A stretch of 64,000 nt of DNA, taken from positions 1 through 64,000 of the forward strand of contig NZ_BDBD01000010.1 of NCBI RefSeq assembly GCF_001612805.1, in the 5' to 3' direction. Shown here piece after piece: positions 46,435 to 53,892 of this stretch. The notes under the pieces are model-generated. The model was not told where the DNA came from. It was given only the letters and a program-made list of their open reading frames with translations, and searched no databases. Source of the stretch: Nocardia coubleae NBRC 108252 (GTDB lineage: Bacteria; Actinomycetota; Actinomycetes; Mycobacteriales; Mycobacteriaceae). The position numbers and the translations under genes were made by a program. The first letter of the stretch is position 1. Each line of letters starts with the position of its first letter.

Positions 46435-47019
46435 TCAGAATCGTCCGTACCCCACGAGGTCGGGCGTTTCGCTCACCTTGATGGTACGGATCCGGATGGT
46501 GCCCATCTCGTTGCCGCCGATGGTGGTGATCGCGTCACCCTCGGCCTTCAACACGATGTTGGTGTGTTGACCGAGCGGGCTGTCGGGGCCGTACAGCACC
46601 ACGTCGCCGGTGCGCGGCCGGTAACCCACGTCGGGCCGGGTGAAGCGGCCGACGGTCTCGTAGTACTCCTGCAGCGTGTACACCCCGGGGATGCGCCAGG
46701 AGCCGGAGTTCGGGTTGCTCAGTGGCCTGCCCGCTTCGCGCATGGTCCAACTGACGAAGTCGGCGCACCACGCCTCTTTCACGCCCTCGGCGTACTTCGG
46801 TCCGTCACCTGGCTTCTCGTATTCGCGGCGCAACACGTCGACCAGCGCGATCTGCTGTTCGTCGAGGTGTTCGCTGTCGAGGGCCGGGAACGGCTCACCC
46901 CAGTCGTGCTGCCACCACACCAGCCCGGCGACCAGCACCGCCGTGGCCGCGAGCACCCCGGAAATACCTAGGATCCATCTGGAACCGCGCCCGGTCCGCC
47001 CGGTCTGCAGCTGCGTCAT
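46435..47019 (-). CDS. Membrane-anchored CHAP-domain peptidase
   Basis: A 194-residue protein. A membrane anchor (WILGISGVLAATAVLVAGLVWW) near residues 15-36 is followed by a CHAP domain outside the cell. The catalytic Cys is in KEAWCADFVSWTMREAG near residue 85, His in PLGQHTNIVLK near 153, and the third residue in TTIGGNEMG. CHAP enzymes cut peptidoglycan peptides or act as amidases. It is divergent from an XRE regulator. The cognate substrate and the regulator link are unproven. Confidence 0.88.
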   Translation of the reverse strand: MTQLQTGRTGRGSRWILGISGVLAATAVLVAGLVWWQHDWGEPFPALDSEHLDEQQIALVDVLRREYEKPGDGPKYAEGVKEAWCADFVSWTMREAGRPLSNPNSGSWRIPGVYTLQEYYETVGRFTRPDVGYRPRTGDVVLYGPDSPLGQHTNIVLKAEGDAITTIGGNEMGTIRIRTIKVSETPDLVGYGRF

Positions 47020-47326
47020 CGCCCCCCGCTTTCATCGGTCTCTGCTTCATTAGACGAATCGCGAGGGCCGGCGGTTCCCGGTATACGGAAGAATCTCGCA
47101 GCGCGGTCCCGGAGCGGACGCGGGTCGTGATCACCGGGTGGACCCCTGCGCCACCCGGGTATCGACGCCTCGACAGGCGACGGCGCTCTCGGCGCGCGCG
47201 ACAACCACGCGTGCCGTCCCCTCCGGCGACCGTTCCGCTCCGGAACTACTGATGGACAGCCCGGCGCTGCCCCGCCCGGCTGTAAGAATTTTCGCGAACG
47301 CCGTACGGTCGGTCAAGCTAGACGAC

Positions 47327-47343
47327 TGTCCCAGTTTGTCCCA
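47327..47343 (+). promoter_or_regulatory. TGTCCCA direct repeat before the XRE regulator gene
   Basis: TGTCCCA occurs at 47327-47333 and 47337-47343, one helical turn apart, just upstream of the GTG at 47365. It could be the site of the encoded XRE regulator. The rest of the 345-bp gap to the CHAP gene shows an 8-bp inverted repeat (47134-47141 with 47151-47158) and no further gene. Confidence 0.3.
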
Positions 47344-47364
47344 CCGCAGGAAAGAGGACCGGAC

Positions 47365-48126
47365 GTGGAAGACCCGCACCTGGCGATCGCCAGGTACCTG
47401 CGCGAACGTCGCGAGGCGGCAGGCCTCACCCGCGTCGCACTCAGCGCGCGGGCGGGCATCTCCCCCGCCCTGATCCAGAAGATCGAACAGGGTTCGCGCA
47501 CACCGACCCTCGAGGCGCTCACCGCACTGTTCGACGCGCTCGACGTGCCGGCCCTTTTCCGCGATCACCTGGTGTCGCTGTCGCTGGCCGACCGCTACGG
47601 CAGCCCGGCGGCCGACATCCCGAGCGACATCCCCACCGCCGATCTCGTGCTGCTCAACTCGATCTCGTATCCAGCCAGCCTGCAGATGTACACGACCTAC
47701 GATGTGGTCGCCACGAATTCGGCCTGGAATCGGTACTTTCCCGGCCTCGACACCAGCACCACGCTGCTGGAATGGATGCTGCTCGACCCGCGTTCACGCG
47801 AGGTGATGCTCGACTGGGACAAGCAGGTTCACCTGTGCGTCTACGGATTCCGGGTGATGAGTCCCGGCGTCGTGCCCAAGGAGCGGATCGACCGGCTCTT
47901 CGCGGCCTGCGCGGTCGCCGAGGAATGGGAACGGTTCTGGACCACCGAGCCCGACGTGCCCTCCCACCTCGACCGGCCCGTGCAGCGGTTCCGGCACCCC
48001 GAGACCGGCGCCGCCGTAGCGATGACCATGCAGGTGCACGACTCGATCGTGCCCCGGCGGGAATGGTCGCTCGTCACCTTCTGCCCGCTTCTCGACGGCT
48101 CCGTCCGAGACGCCGCAAACCAGTAG
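47365..48126 (+). CDS. XRE-family regulator with MmyB-like ligand domain
   Basis: A 253-residue transcription factor. The N-terminal Cro/CI helix-turn-helix is LRERREAAGLTRVALSARAG, then ISPALIQKIEQGSRTPTLEA, residues 12-52. The rest reads as a PAS-like MmyB ligand-binding domain (VLLNSISYPASLQMYTTYDVVATNSAWNRYFPG near residue 98, EWMLLDPRSREVMLDW near 135). MmyB-type regulators are linked in Streptomyces to antibiotic or fatty-acid signals. It is divergent from the CHAP gene. The GTG start has AAAGAGGACC upstream. Confidence 0.9.
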   Translation: MEDPHLAIARYLRERREAAGLTRVALSARAGISPALIQKIEQGSRTPTLEALTALFDALDVPALFRDHLVSLSLADRYGSPAADIPSDIPTADLVLLNSISYPASLQMYTTYDVVATNSAWNRYFPGLDTSTTLLEWMLLDPRSREVMLDWDKQVHLCVYGFRVMSPGVVPKERIDRLFAACAVAEEWERFWTTEPDVPSHLDRPVQRFRHPETGAAVAMTMQVHDSIVPRREWSLVTFCPLLDGSVRDAANQ

Positions 48127-48148
48127 CTGCTCGAGTTAAGCTGCGGCC

Positions 48149-48472
48149 GTGGCCACGCAACGGACAGCGCGCCCAGGCTGGTTGGCCTGGGACAACTACT
48201 TCGTCGGCGTCGTCGGGCTGGTACTCGGATTGTGCTTCGGTACCTGCGCGGCGTTGATCGCCGGCCCCGGCCGCAACCTCGCCGCGATCATCCTGGTCGT
48301 CCTCGCGGCACTGTGCGTGCTGCCCGCGTTGTTGCGCGCGCTCGCCGAACTCAGCGTGTGGGTGCGGCTCGCGGTGCTCGTGATCGGTTTCGCCCTGCTG
48401 CTACCCGCGATCCTGGTGAGCCCCGATGTGCGCGACTGGGCCGCCGAGCGCTGGGAAAAGGCCTGGAAGTAG
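48149..48472 (+). CDS. Small three-helix membrane protein
   Basis: A 107-residue protein from GTG 48149. Three hydrophobic helices (FVGVVGLVLGLCFGTCAALI, LAAIILVVLAALCVLPALL and WVRLAVLVIGFALLLPAILV) are followed by a short charged tail, DWAAERWEKAWK. No motif is recognised. It lies 22 bp after the XRE gene and is probably co-transcribed. It is convergent with a small secreted-protein gene. Confidence 0.7.
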   Translation: MATQRTARPGWLAWDNYFVGVVGLVLGLCFGTCAALIAGPGRNLAAIILVVLAALCVLPALLRALAELSVWVRLAVLVIGFALLLPAILVSPDVRDWAAERWEKAWK

Positions 48473-48477
48473 GTGGC

Positions 48478-48783
48478 CTACCGGAGGTTTCCCTGCGGCA
48501 GCGACAGCAGGAACCGCAGGGTGTTGTTCAGGAACTGCGACGACTGCCAGGCGAAGTAGCCACCCGCGGCACCGGTATCCGAGGAGCCCGCCGCCGAACC
48601 CGTCGCCAGGTTCGCCGAACCGGTGGCCGACCCGGTCGCCAGATCGGCCGACCCGCTCGCCGAACCCGAGCCCGGTAGCGCGGCCGCCTGGCCCGCCGAA
48701 CCGAGCACCCCGATCGTCACCGCCGCCGCGACCAACGCGACTCGAACGGCATACGGCTTGGACGTTTCACGACCGGACAACAT
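48478..48783 (-). CDS. Small secreted Ala/Gly/Ser-rich protein
   Basis: A 101-residue exported protein. A signal peptide (VALVAAAVTIGVLGSAGQAAA) is followed by a low-complexity GSA repeat in which GSADLATGSATGSANLATGS shows an ATGSA-type unit of about 8 residues. A C-terminal hydrophobic and aromatic segment (FAWQSSQFLNNTLRFLLSLP) follows, and could bind a membrane or partner. No family is recognised. The ATG at 48783 is the first in frame. Convergent with the preceding small membrane protein, 5 bp apart. Confidence 0.7.
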   Translation of the reverse strand: MLSGRETSKPYAVRVALVAAAVTIGVLGSAGQAAALPGSGSASGSADLATGSATGSANLATGSAAGSSDTGAAGGYFAWQSSQFLNNTLRFLLSLPQGNLR

Positions 48784-49133
48784 CTGATGAATCCCACTCT
48801 CCGAAACAACTGCGAAAGCCCAGTATTCACACCTGAGCGCGGCATCAAACCCGATTCGCCGGGATTACCCGATCTCCCGCGCGAGTTCCATGGTCCGCCA
48901 TGCGGGACCGGTCCGACAGACCACGGATATCGGGGCAGATCGTTGTGCGTTGTCCCAAAGGTTCACGGCGGCAAGGCGGTCGGATCGGGGGCAACCAACT
49001 GCCACGCGGGTTCGGTCTCCAACAGCTGGCAACACACAACCGCCGCACCGGCTCGGGGCGGTGCGGCGGTTGGGTGCTGCGGTGCGGTAGTCGAGCGGCA
49101 GCCAGCCGTCGCCGCTACGGCCTTCGCCGGATT
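48784..49133. other. Intergenic gap between two minus-strand genes
   Basis: A 350-bp stretch with no convincing gene. The only clear feature is the stem-loop at 49037-49072. The left part presumably holds the promoter of the small secreted-protein gene. Confidence 0.6.
49037..49072 (-). terminator. Stem-loop after the DoxX gene
   Basis: CAACCGCCGCACCG (49037-49050) pairs perfectly with CGGTGCGGCGGTTG (49059-49072) around an 8-nt loop, about 60 bp beyond the DoxX stop on the minus strand. Confidence 0.75.
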
Positions 49134-50333
49134 CTAACGGCGGGCGGAGCGCTCGCGGACGGCGGATGCCGTTGTGGCGGTGGTCTTTTCGACGAGGTCG
49201 GCGAGGTCGGCGGCTGCGGAGGGAAGCGGGCGGCGCTTGCCGTTGGTCAGCTCCGAACCGCGTTCGCGGGCCAGTTCGGCGGCGTGCTTGCCACGGATCT
49301 TGGCTTCTTCACCGCGTTCACGGGCAACCTCGGCGGCGTACTTACCGCGGATCTTGGCCTCTTTGCGCGCGAGCTTGGCGGCGCGCTTGCCGCGAACCTT
49401 GGCTTCCTCGCCACGCTCACGCGCGACCTCGGCCGCCCGCGCGCCACGTTCCCGGGCGACTTCGGCCGCCTCCGCGCCACGTTCCCGGGCTACTTCGGCC
49501 GCCTCCGCGCCACGTTCGCGCGCGATCTCGGCCCGTTCCCTGGCGACCTCGGCCAACTGCGCCCCGCGCTCTCTGGCGATCTCGACCAGGTGCGAGCTTC
49601 GACCGCGCGCCTCGTCGGCCACCTCCGGCCCCCGGTCGCGGGCGACCTCCGCGAGGTGCGCACCACGTTCGCGGGCGGCTTCGGCGATCTGCGGGCCACG
49701 TTCCCTGGCCAGCTCGGCCAATTGCTCGCTGCGGGCGCGAGCCAGCTCCGCCAGCTGGGGGCCGCGTTCCTTGGCGACCTCGGCAAGCTGCGACCCGCGC
49801 GTCTTGGCGGCGTCGAGGACAACCACTCCTTCGTCGCGCACCTGCTCGGCCAGGCCAGGGCTGCGATCCATCAGCTTGTGGGCGGCACGGCGACCCCGCC
49901 AGCCCAGCGACGGCTTGCCCTCGGTGTCGGCCGCCGCGATCATCAGGCCGCCGAGCAGGCCGAGGTCCTTCAGGAACCCCGCCCGCTTCACCGCCTTGCG
50001 ATCGGGGTCGGATTCGGACCAGAAGTCCTGTTCGGTGACGGTGCCCGGGACGACGGTCGCGGCGAGCAGGAAGGCGGCGGGCCGGGGTGCGCGACCGCTC
50101 GCCAGCAGCAGACCACCGGCCACCTGCACCATCGCGTTGATCTGCACCATCTTGCCGGGGTCGTCGGGGACCTTGGCGGCCAGCGCGTCGGGCAGGCTGT
50201 CGCGCCCCTTGTCGGCAAGGGCGGCGGCCGCCTCGGCACGCGGCTTCGGATTCATCAAACCGTTCACTCCGGTGGCGATGAACGTCGTCCCCAGCAGCGT
50301 GCGGGCAATGCGGCGGACAGGCCTGATCGGCAT
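49134..50333 (-). CDS. DoxX-family membrane protein with long hendecad-repeat tail
   Basis: A 399-residue protein from ATG 50333. The first 150 residues are a DoxX-like membrane domain (RIARTLLGTTFIATGVNGLMNP, KMVQINAMVQVAGGLLLAS, AAFLLAATVVPGTVTEQDFW). The next 210 residues are nearly perfect 11-residue repeats of the type RG-x2-LAEVARE: about 14 full units with some 7- or 4-residue breaks. The tail should be a long, highly charged, right-handed coiled coil or amphipathic helix. A short basic end follows. Longer open frame to 51134 is antisense shadow. A role in membrane redox or membrane-surface binding is guesswork. Confidence 0.85.
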   Translation of the reverse strand: MPIRPVRRIARTLLGTTFIATGVNGLMNPKPRAEAAAALADKGRDSLPDALAAKVPDDPGKMVQINAMVQVAGGLLLASGRAPRPAAFLLAATVVPGTVTEQDFWSESDPDRKAVKRAGFLKDLGLLGGLMIAAADTEGKPSLGWRGRRAAHKLMDRSPGLAEQVRDEGVVVLDAAKTRGSQLAEVAKERGPQLAELARARSEQLAELARERGPQIAEAARERGAHLAEVARDRGPEVADEARGRSSHLVEIARERGAQLAEVARERAEIARERGAEAAEVARERGAEAAEVARERGARAAEVARERGEEAKVRGKRAAKLARKEAKIRGKYAAEVARERGEEAKIRGKHAAELARERGSELTNGKRRPLPSAAADLADLVEKTTATTASAVRERSARR

Positions 50334-50447
50334 GGTCGGGTCCCTTCGTCTGGCTTGTCGGTTCCTCGCTTCCCGCCTTACCCTGTCCCCCTCCGCACAA
50401 ACGAACAACAGACCGACCGCCCTGTTTCGCGTTGGTACGGTCGCATC

Positions 50448-51050
50448 GTGGTTGATGACACCGTCCGCGCGGCCTACAGCGACTTGCACGAGCTTTACAT
50501 CGAGGTCTGCGGCTTTCCCGCCGCCGTCGATCCCGAGGACTCCGCTTTCGTCCTCCGCCACCTCACCGAGGGCCCCGTCCTCGACCTCGGCTGCGGGCCG
50601 GGGCATTTCACACACATCCTCACCGAAGCCGGTATCGCGGCCGAGGGCCTCGACATGGTCCCCGAATTCATCGAGCACGCCCGCGCGACCTACCCCGGGA
50701 TTCCGTTCGAGGTCGGCTCGATCCGCGCCGTGGACGCGCCGGACGAATCCGTTGCCGGCTTGCTCTCGTGGTTTTCCCTCATCCATCTGCCGCCGCACGA
50801 AATCCCTGGCGTGCTGGCGGAACTCCGGCGAATTCTTCGCCCCGGGGGTCGGCTCGTCGTCGGCTTCTTCACCGATGAAACCGCTGTCGAACCGTTTCCA
50901 CACAAGGTGACAACCGCCTACCGCTGGCCCGTCGACACCTTCGCCGCAGCCCTGTCCGCGGCAGGGTTCGCCGAACTCGACCGCCTCACCCCACCTGCTT
51001 CCGACACCTCGCGCCCCTATGGAGCCCTGGCGGTCACACCTAGGTGGTGA
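50448..51050 (+). CDS. Class I SAM-dependent methyltransferase
   Basis: A 200-residue methyltransferase of the Methyltransf_11/25 type. Motif I is PVLDLGCGPGHFTHILTEAG near residues 43-62, EGLDMVPEFIEHAR is the acidic loop near 67, GLLSWFSLIHLPPHEI near 102, and LRPGGRLVVGFF near 127. The substrate is unknown. The GTG at 50448 is chosen for family fit; it is divergent from the DoxX gene, with 114 bp between. Such proteins often methylate small molecules or lipids. Confidence 0.88.
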   Translation: MVDDTVRAAYSDLHELYIEVCGFPAAVDPEDSAFVLRHLTEGPVLDLGCGPGHFTHILTEAGIAAEGLDMVPEFIEHARATYPGIPFEVGSIRAVDAPDESVAGLLSWFSLIHLPPHEIPGVLAELRRILRPGGRLVVGFFTDETAVEPFPHKVTTAYRWPVDTFAAALSAAGFAELDRLTPPASDTSRPYGALAVTPRW

Positions 51051-51154
51051 ACGCGGACCCCCGTGTACAGCGCCGACCACCCTCGGGTCCGTATCTCCGA
51101 TCGCTCCTACGACGTTGGATTGATCTACGCACAATCCACCCCGTAGGAGCCCCG

Positions 51155-51613
51155 ATGCCGATCAAGAGTTTCGCGACGACAACCCTGTTCATCTCCGGCT
51201 TTGCCGCCCTGACAGCCCTCGCCCCCACCGCGCACGCCACTAACGGCGTCGACGGAAACATCACCAGCCCCGTCTCCGGCACCGTCACCCTCAGCTGGCA
51301 GGTCTACATCCCCGCCGGCCGGACCGCCGCCTGCGACATGTCCGTCGAGAACAGCGCCGATACCAGCGGCACCTACCGCGAATTCGACTACACGGCGATC
51401 GGCGGCTCACCCAACTATCAGGGCCGCTGGGTCAGCGACTCCTTCCAAACCTCAGCCCCTGCGGGCAGCACCGCCTACGGCAACGTGAACTGCACCTTCC
51501 TCGATCCCGGCACCGGACAGGCGACGGTCGGGTACTGGCAGGGCTCGACCCGGGTCAAACTCCCGGTGAAGACGATCGTCCCGGCGGTTCCGCCCGGCGG
51601 TGCGGTGGGCTGA
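51155..51613 (+). CDS. Small secreted protein, unknown function
   Basis: A 152-residue exported protein. A signal peptide with a hydrophobic core, ATTTLFISGFAALTALA, and a TAHA cleavage site precede a beta-rich domain with two cysteines (TAACDMSVENS and NVNCTFLDPG) that may pair. No family recognised. GTAGGAG stands before the ATG at 51155; the frame extends upstream to 51044 without a signal peptide. The C-terminus is Pro/Gly-rich (AVPPGGAVG). Confidence 0.75.
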   Translation: MPIKSFATTTLFISGFAALTALAPTAHATNGVDGNITSPVSGTVTLSWQVYIPAGRTAACDMSVENSADTSGTYREFDYTAIGGSPNYQGRWVSDSFQTSAPAGSTAYGNVNCTFLDPGTGQATVGYWQGSTRVKLPVKTIVPAVPPGGAVG

Positions 51614-51632
51614 TTCGTCCAGAATGCTATGA

Positions 51633-51821
51633 CTACGCGGCCGGCGTCGGCTCGTCCCTGGTCCACAGAATGGCCTGAGCCACGATCACCCGCTCACCGT
51701 TGAACGTGGCGGCCGGCCCACCGTAGAGCTCGTAGCCCAGATCCAGCGCGTCACTGACTCGCTGACAGAAAGTCGAGTCGTCCGGGCCGGTCAGCAAGCG
51801 ATAACGAGGTAAGCGTTCCAC
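51633..51821 (-). CDS. DUF1737-domain protein (62 aa)
   Basis: A 62-residue protein that is almost entirely a DUF1737 domain: RYRLLTGPDDSTFCQRVSDA, then LDLGYELYGGPAATFNGERV, IVAQAIL. The function of the domain is not known. It is convergent with the secreted-protein gene, 19 bp apart, and borders a region of decayed genes. Confidence 0.8.
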   Translation of the reverse strand: MERLPRYRLLTGPDDSTFCQRVSDALDLGYELYGGPAATFNGERVIVAQAILWTRDEPTPAA

Positions 51822-51860
51822 AGCCCTGGCAACGCTGGATGTCGAACCGGAATTCCACGG

Positions 51861-51985
51861 CTACACCGCTGCTGTTGCCCGGGCGGACAGCGGTGCCGGT
51901 TCGTCGGCGGTCAGGTTCAGATCGAGTGCGGTGAGGTTCTCCTCAAGATGCCGGATGGTCGTGGTTCCGGGGACGGGGAGCACGT
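51861..51985 (-). pseudogene. Aldo/keto reductase, C-terminal fragment
   Basis: The minus strand reads PNVLPVPGTTTIRHLEENLT followed by ALDLNLTADEPAPLSA and a stop at 51861. This is the typical C-terminal PGT...EN...L segment of aldo/keto reductases. No in-frame barrel precedes it; upstream the frame is lost. A decayed remnant. Confidence 0.7.
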
Positions 51986-52059
51986 TGGGCCCGGGATCAC
52001 GCCGATGGTCAGTTCACCGCAGACCAGACCGGTCGCGGCGGCCGGCGGCGCGGCGCGAT

Positions 52060-52375
52060 TGCGTTCACCGAACCACCCCGACCGGCTCCTGATCGATGAT
52101 CACACCTTCGTATTGGCCGAGTGGCAGACGATCGCGCGCGCCAGCCTCGACCAGTTCACGCGCTGCCTGCAGCACCCCTACGCGGGGTGGGTCTATCTCA
52201 GCCCGCCTGCTCTCCTCGAACCCGGCGAGGGCACCGGCCGCTATCGACGCGGCACCACCACATTGTTCACCGACGAGACCGGGGCCTCCCGCATCGTCGC
52301 ACCGGACCTCGCGCTCGCCGTGGTAGACGAGGTGGAACGGCGGACTGAACTGGTTCGCGCGGCGGCGGGCGAGCA
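52060..52375 (+). pseudogene. NAD(P)-binding NmrA/SDR-like protein, C-terminal fragment
   Basis: The plus strand reads WVYLSPPALLEPGEGTGRYR and SRIVAPDLALAVVDEVER, the C-terminal half of NAD(P)H-binding (NmrA-like) proteins, with a degenerate LDQFTRCLQHP helix before it. The N-terminal Rossmann part is missing, and the open frame runs on antisense into the hydrolase gene. It is a likely remnant; a short functional product is improbable. Confidence 0.6.
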
Positions 52376-53323
52376 CTATGCGGCCGACGCGAACAGGGCA
52401 CTTTCAGCGTCGAACGCGCGAGCGGCCAGTCTGCCGATCGCGGCGGCTACCTGGCCGGGTTGCTCGAGGATCACCGAGTGCCCCGCACCGTCGATCAGCA
52501 CCAGATCCGAGTAGTCGACGGCGGCGGCCATCGCGATCGAATGCGACGGCGGGGTCATCAGGTCGGCGGATCCGCACAGCACGAACGTCGGGATACCCGA
52601 CAGGACGGCGAGCGCGTCGGTGCGGTCGAAGGCCTTGAAGGCGCCGAGGAAACTCGCCATCGTCACGATCGGGGTCGCGTTGTGCATGGCTCGAGCCAGG
52701 GTGAGCACGCGCGGGTCGACCGTTCGGTCACCGAATTCCGCGGCCCGCACGACCGGTGCGAAAACCTTGCAGGCCAGCAGTTTCGCCCGCTGCATGAGTC
52801 GCGGTGCGCGCCGAACCGAGGCCTGGAACACCGCGATGAGCGGGTTGCGCAGGAGACGGCCGAAACCGGCGTCGGCCAGTCCGCGCGCCGCGGTCGCGAT
52901 GAGCCCCACACCGACGATCCGCGTGCCGATCTCCTCGCGATACCGGCTCACGTAGGTCAGCACGGTCATCCCGCCCATCGAATGGCCGACCAGCACCACA
53001 GGGCCGGTCGGGGCGACGGCTTCGAGCACGTCGTGGAGGTCGTCACCGAGCTGTTCGAGGTTGTAGGTGTGCCGCGGCGCCACACCGGAATCACCGTGCC
53101 CCCGGTGGTCGTAGCACACGACGCGAGCCCGCGGGTGCTCGCGCACCAGCGCATCCCGGACATCGGTCCACGACTCGCTGCGCAGGCAATGCCCGTGCAC
53201 CAGCACGATCGTCAACTCGGCACCGGGCCGCCCGTACTCGTGAACCGCGAGCCCCACACCGTCCCCGGCCGACACCGTCCCACACCGCTCCACCGAGCTG
53301 CTGATCAAGCTGATGTTCGACAT
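52376..53323 (-). CDS. Alpha/beta hydrolase
   Basis: A 315-residue alpha/beta-fold hydrolase. The oxyanion region LVHGHCLRSESW is near residue 42. The nucleophile elbow VLVGHSMGGMT has Ser near residue 115, a late acid follows in FVLCGSADLMTP, and the His is in DGAGHSVILEQP near residue 284. The substrate (ester, lactone, lipid or epoxide-type) cannot be decided. No signal peptide is evident. It follows the gene fragments and precedes the ychF-end island. Confidence 0.9.
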   Translation of the reverse strand: MSNISLISSSVERCGTVSAGDGVGLAVHEYGRPGAELTIVLVHGHCLRSESWTDVRDALVREHPRARVVCYDHRGHGDSGVAPRHTYNLEQLGDDLHDVLEAVAPTGPVVLVGHSMGGMTVLTYVSRYREEIGTRIVGVGLIATAARGLADAGFGRLLRNPLIAVFQASVRRAPRLMQRAKLLACKVFAPVVRAAEFGDRTVDPRVLTLARAMHNATPIVTMASFLGAFKAFDRTDALAVLSGIPTFVLCGSADLMTPPSHSIAMAAAVDYSDLVLIDGAGHSVILEQPGQVAAAIGRLAARAFDAESALFASAA

Positions 53324-53449
53324 CCGAGCCTCCGGTCCACGTCAGTGACACCATCAACTCTGCGCCGCCGCGGCCCCGATCATCAGTGCCCCGAGTGCTG
53401 AGCCCGCTCCCCCGAGGGTGAACCGATCCCCACCATGGTGGGCCCGACG

Positions 53450-53474
53450 CTAGACGTTGAAGCGGAACTCGACG
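53450..53474 (-). other. Displaced ychF 3' end (attachment-site-like)
   Basis: The minus strand reads GTC-GAG-TTC-CGC-TTC-AAC-GTC-TAG (V-E-F-R-F-N-V-stop), the usual last codons of ychF. The 12-bp core CGGAACTCGACG (plus strand, 53463-53474) recurs at 57447-57458 inside the present ychF end. This is what a site-specific insertion at the ychF 3' end would leave behind. Confidence 0.6.
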
Positions 53475-53555
53475 CCAAGCCGTGGGGGAACATCAGAGGC
53501 CGTCGGTTCTACTCATAAACGAGCGTTTGCGCAGATCAAGCCCGAGAATTGAGAG

Positions 53556-53573
53556 GTTGAACCGAAACTCCAC
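53556..53573 (-). repeat. Second ychF-end-like sequence
   Basis: GTTGAACCGAAACTCCAC matches the displaced ychF end at 53456-53473 at 15 of 18 positions, exactly 100 bp away. The minus strand can be read V-E-F-R-F-N-L. It may be an element-borne attachment copy or a trace of an earlier integration. Confidence 0.45.
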
Positions 53574-53869
53574 TACCCTGGGCTGACGGAATCGCACTGC
53601 TCGATTGCGGACTTGATCTTCCCCGCAAGAGAAACGGGATCGTCCTCAGGACCGACCTCTACGGTGATATCCCCGCGGCCAGCCGACTCCACACGTACGG
53701 TAACCTCCGGCTTCTGCCATGCGACCTCTTGCACAACCGCAACCCCGCACGGATGCCTCACCCGACAATGCGAGATACTGGATGGCGAGTAGTGCGACTT
53801 TTTCGGATGTCGCTGGCTGTTGGCGAGCGCACCCCACGTCCGTGTCGCGTCGGATTCGTGTTCGGTCAT
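53573..53869 (-). CDS. Hypothetical protein (98 aa) next to hsdS
   Basis: A 98-residue protein from ATG 53869, which has GGGAGGGG in front. A polar N-terminal half with His/Cys pairs (ISHCRVRHPCGVAV) precedes a beta-alpha C-terminal half (EVTVRVESAGRGDITVEVGP, then DPVSLAGKIKSAIEQ). No family recognised. It starts 24 bp after the hsdS stop on the same strand, so it may be co-transcribed with the R-M genes; its stop codon lies in the second ychF-end-like repeat. Confidence 0.6.
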   Translation of the reverse strand: MTEHESDATRTWGALANSQRHPKKSHYSPSSISHCRVRHPCGVAVVQEVAWQKPEVTVRVESAGRGDITVEVGPEDDPVSLAGKIKSAIEQCDSVSPG

Positions 53870-53892
53870 GACGCCCCTCCCACATCGTGCAG

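Noticed and set aside
43953..46481. An 842-codon plus-strand open frame
   Set aside because: Antisense to the DUF1906 and duplicated-domain genes; no recognisable domain, low-complexity shadow translation.
49134..51134. DoxX frame extended to 666 codons
   Set aside because: The upstream part is antisense to a clear methyltransferase; the ATG at 50333 begins the membrane domain.
51948..52514. A 188-codon plus-strand gene as an intact protein
   Set aside because: Only the middle resembles an NmrA-like C-terminus. The first part is antisense to an aldo/keto reductase remnant and the last part is antisense to the hydrolase gene.
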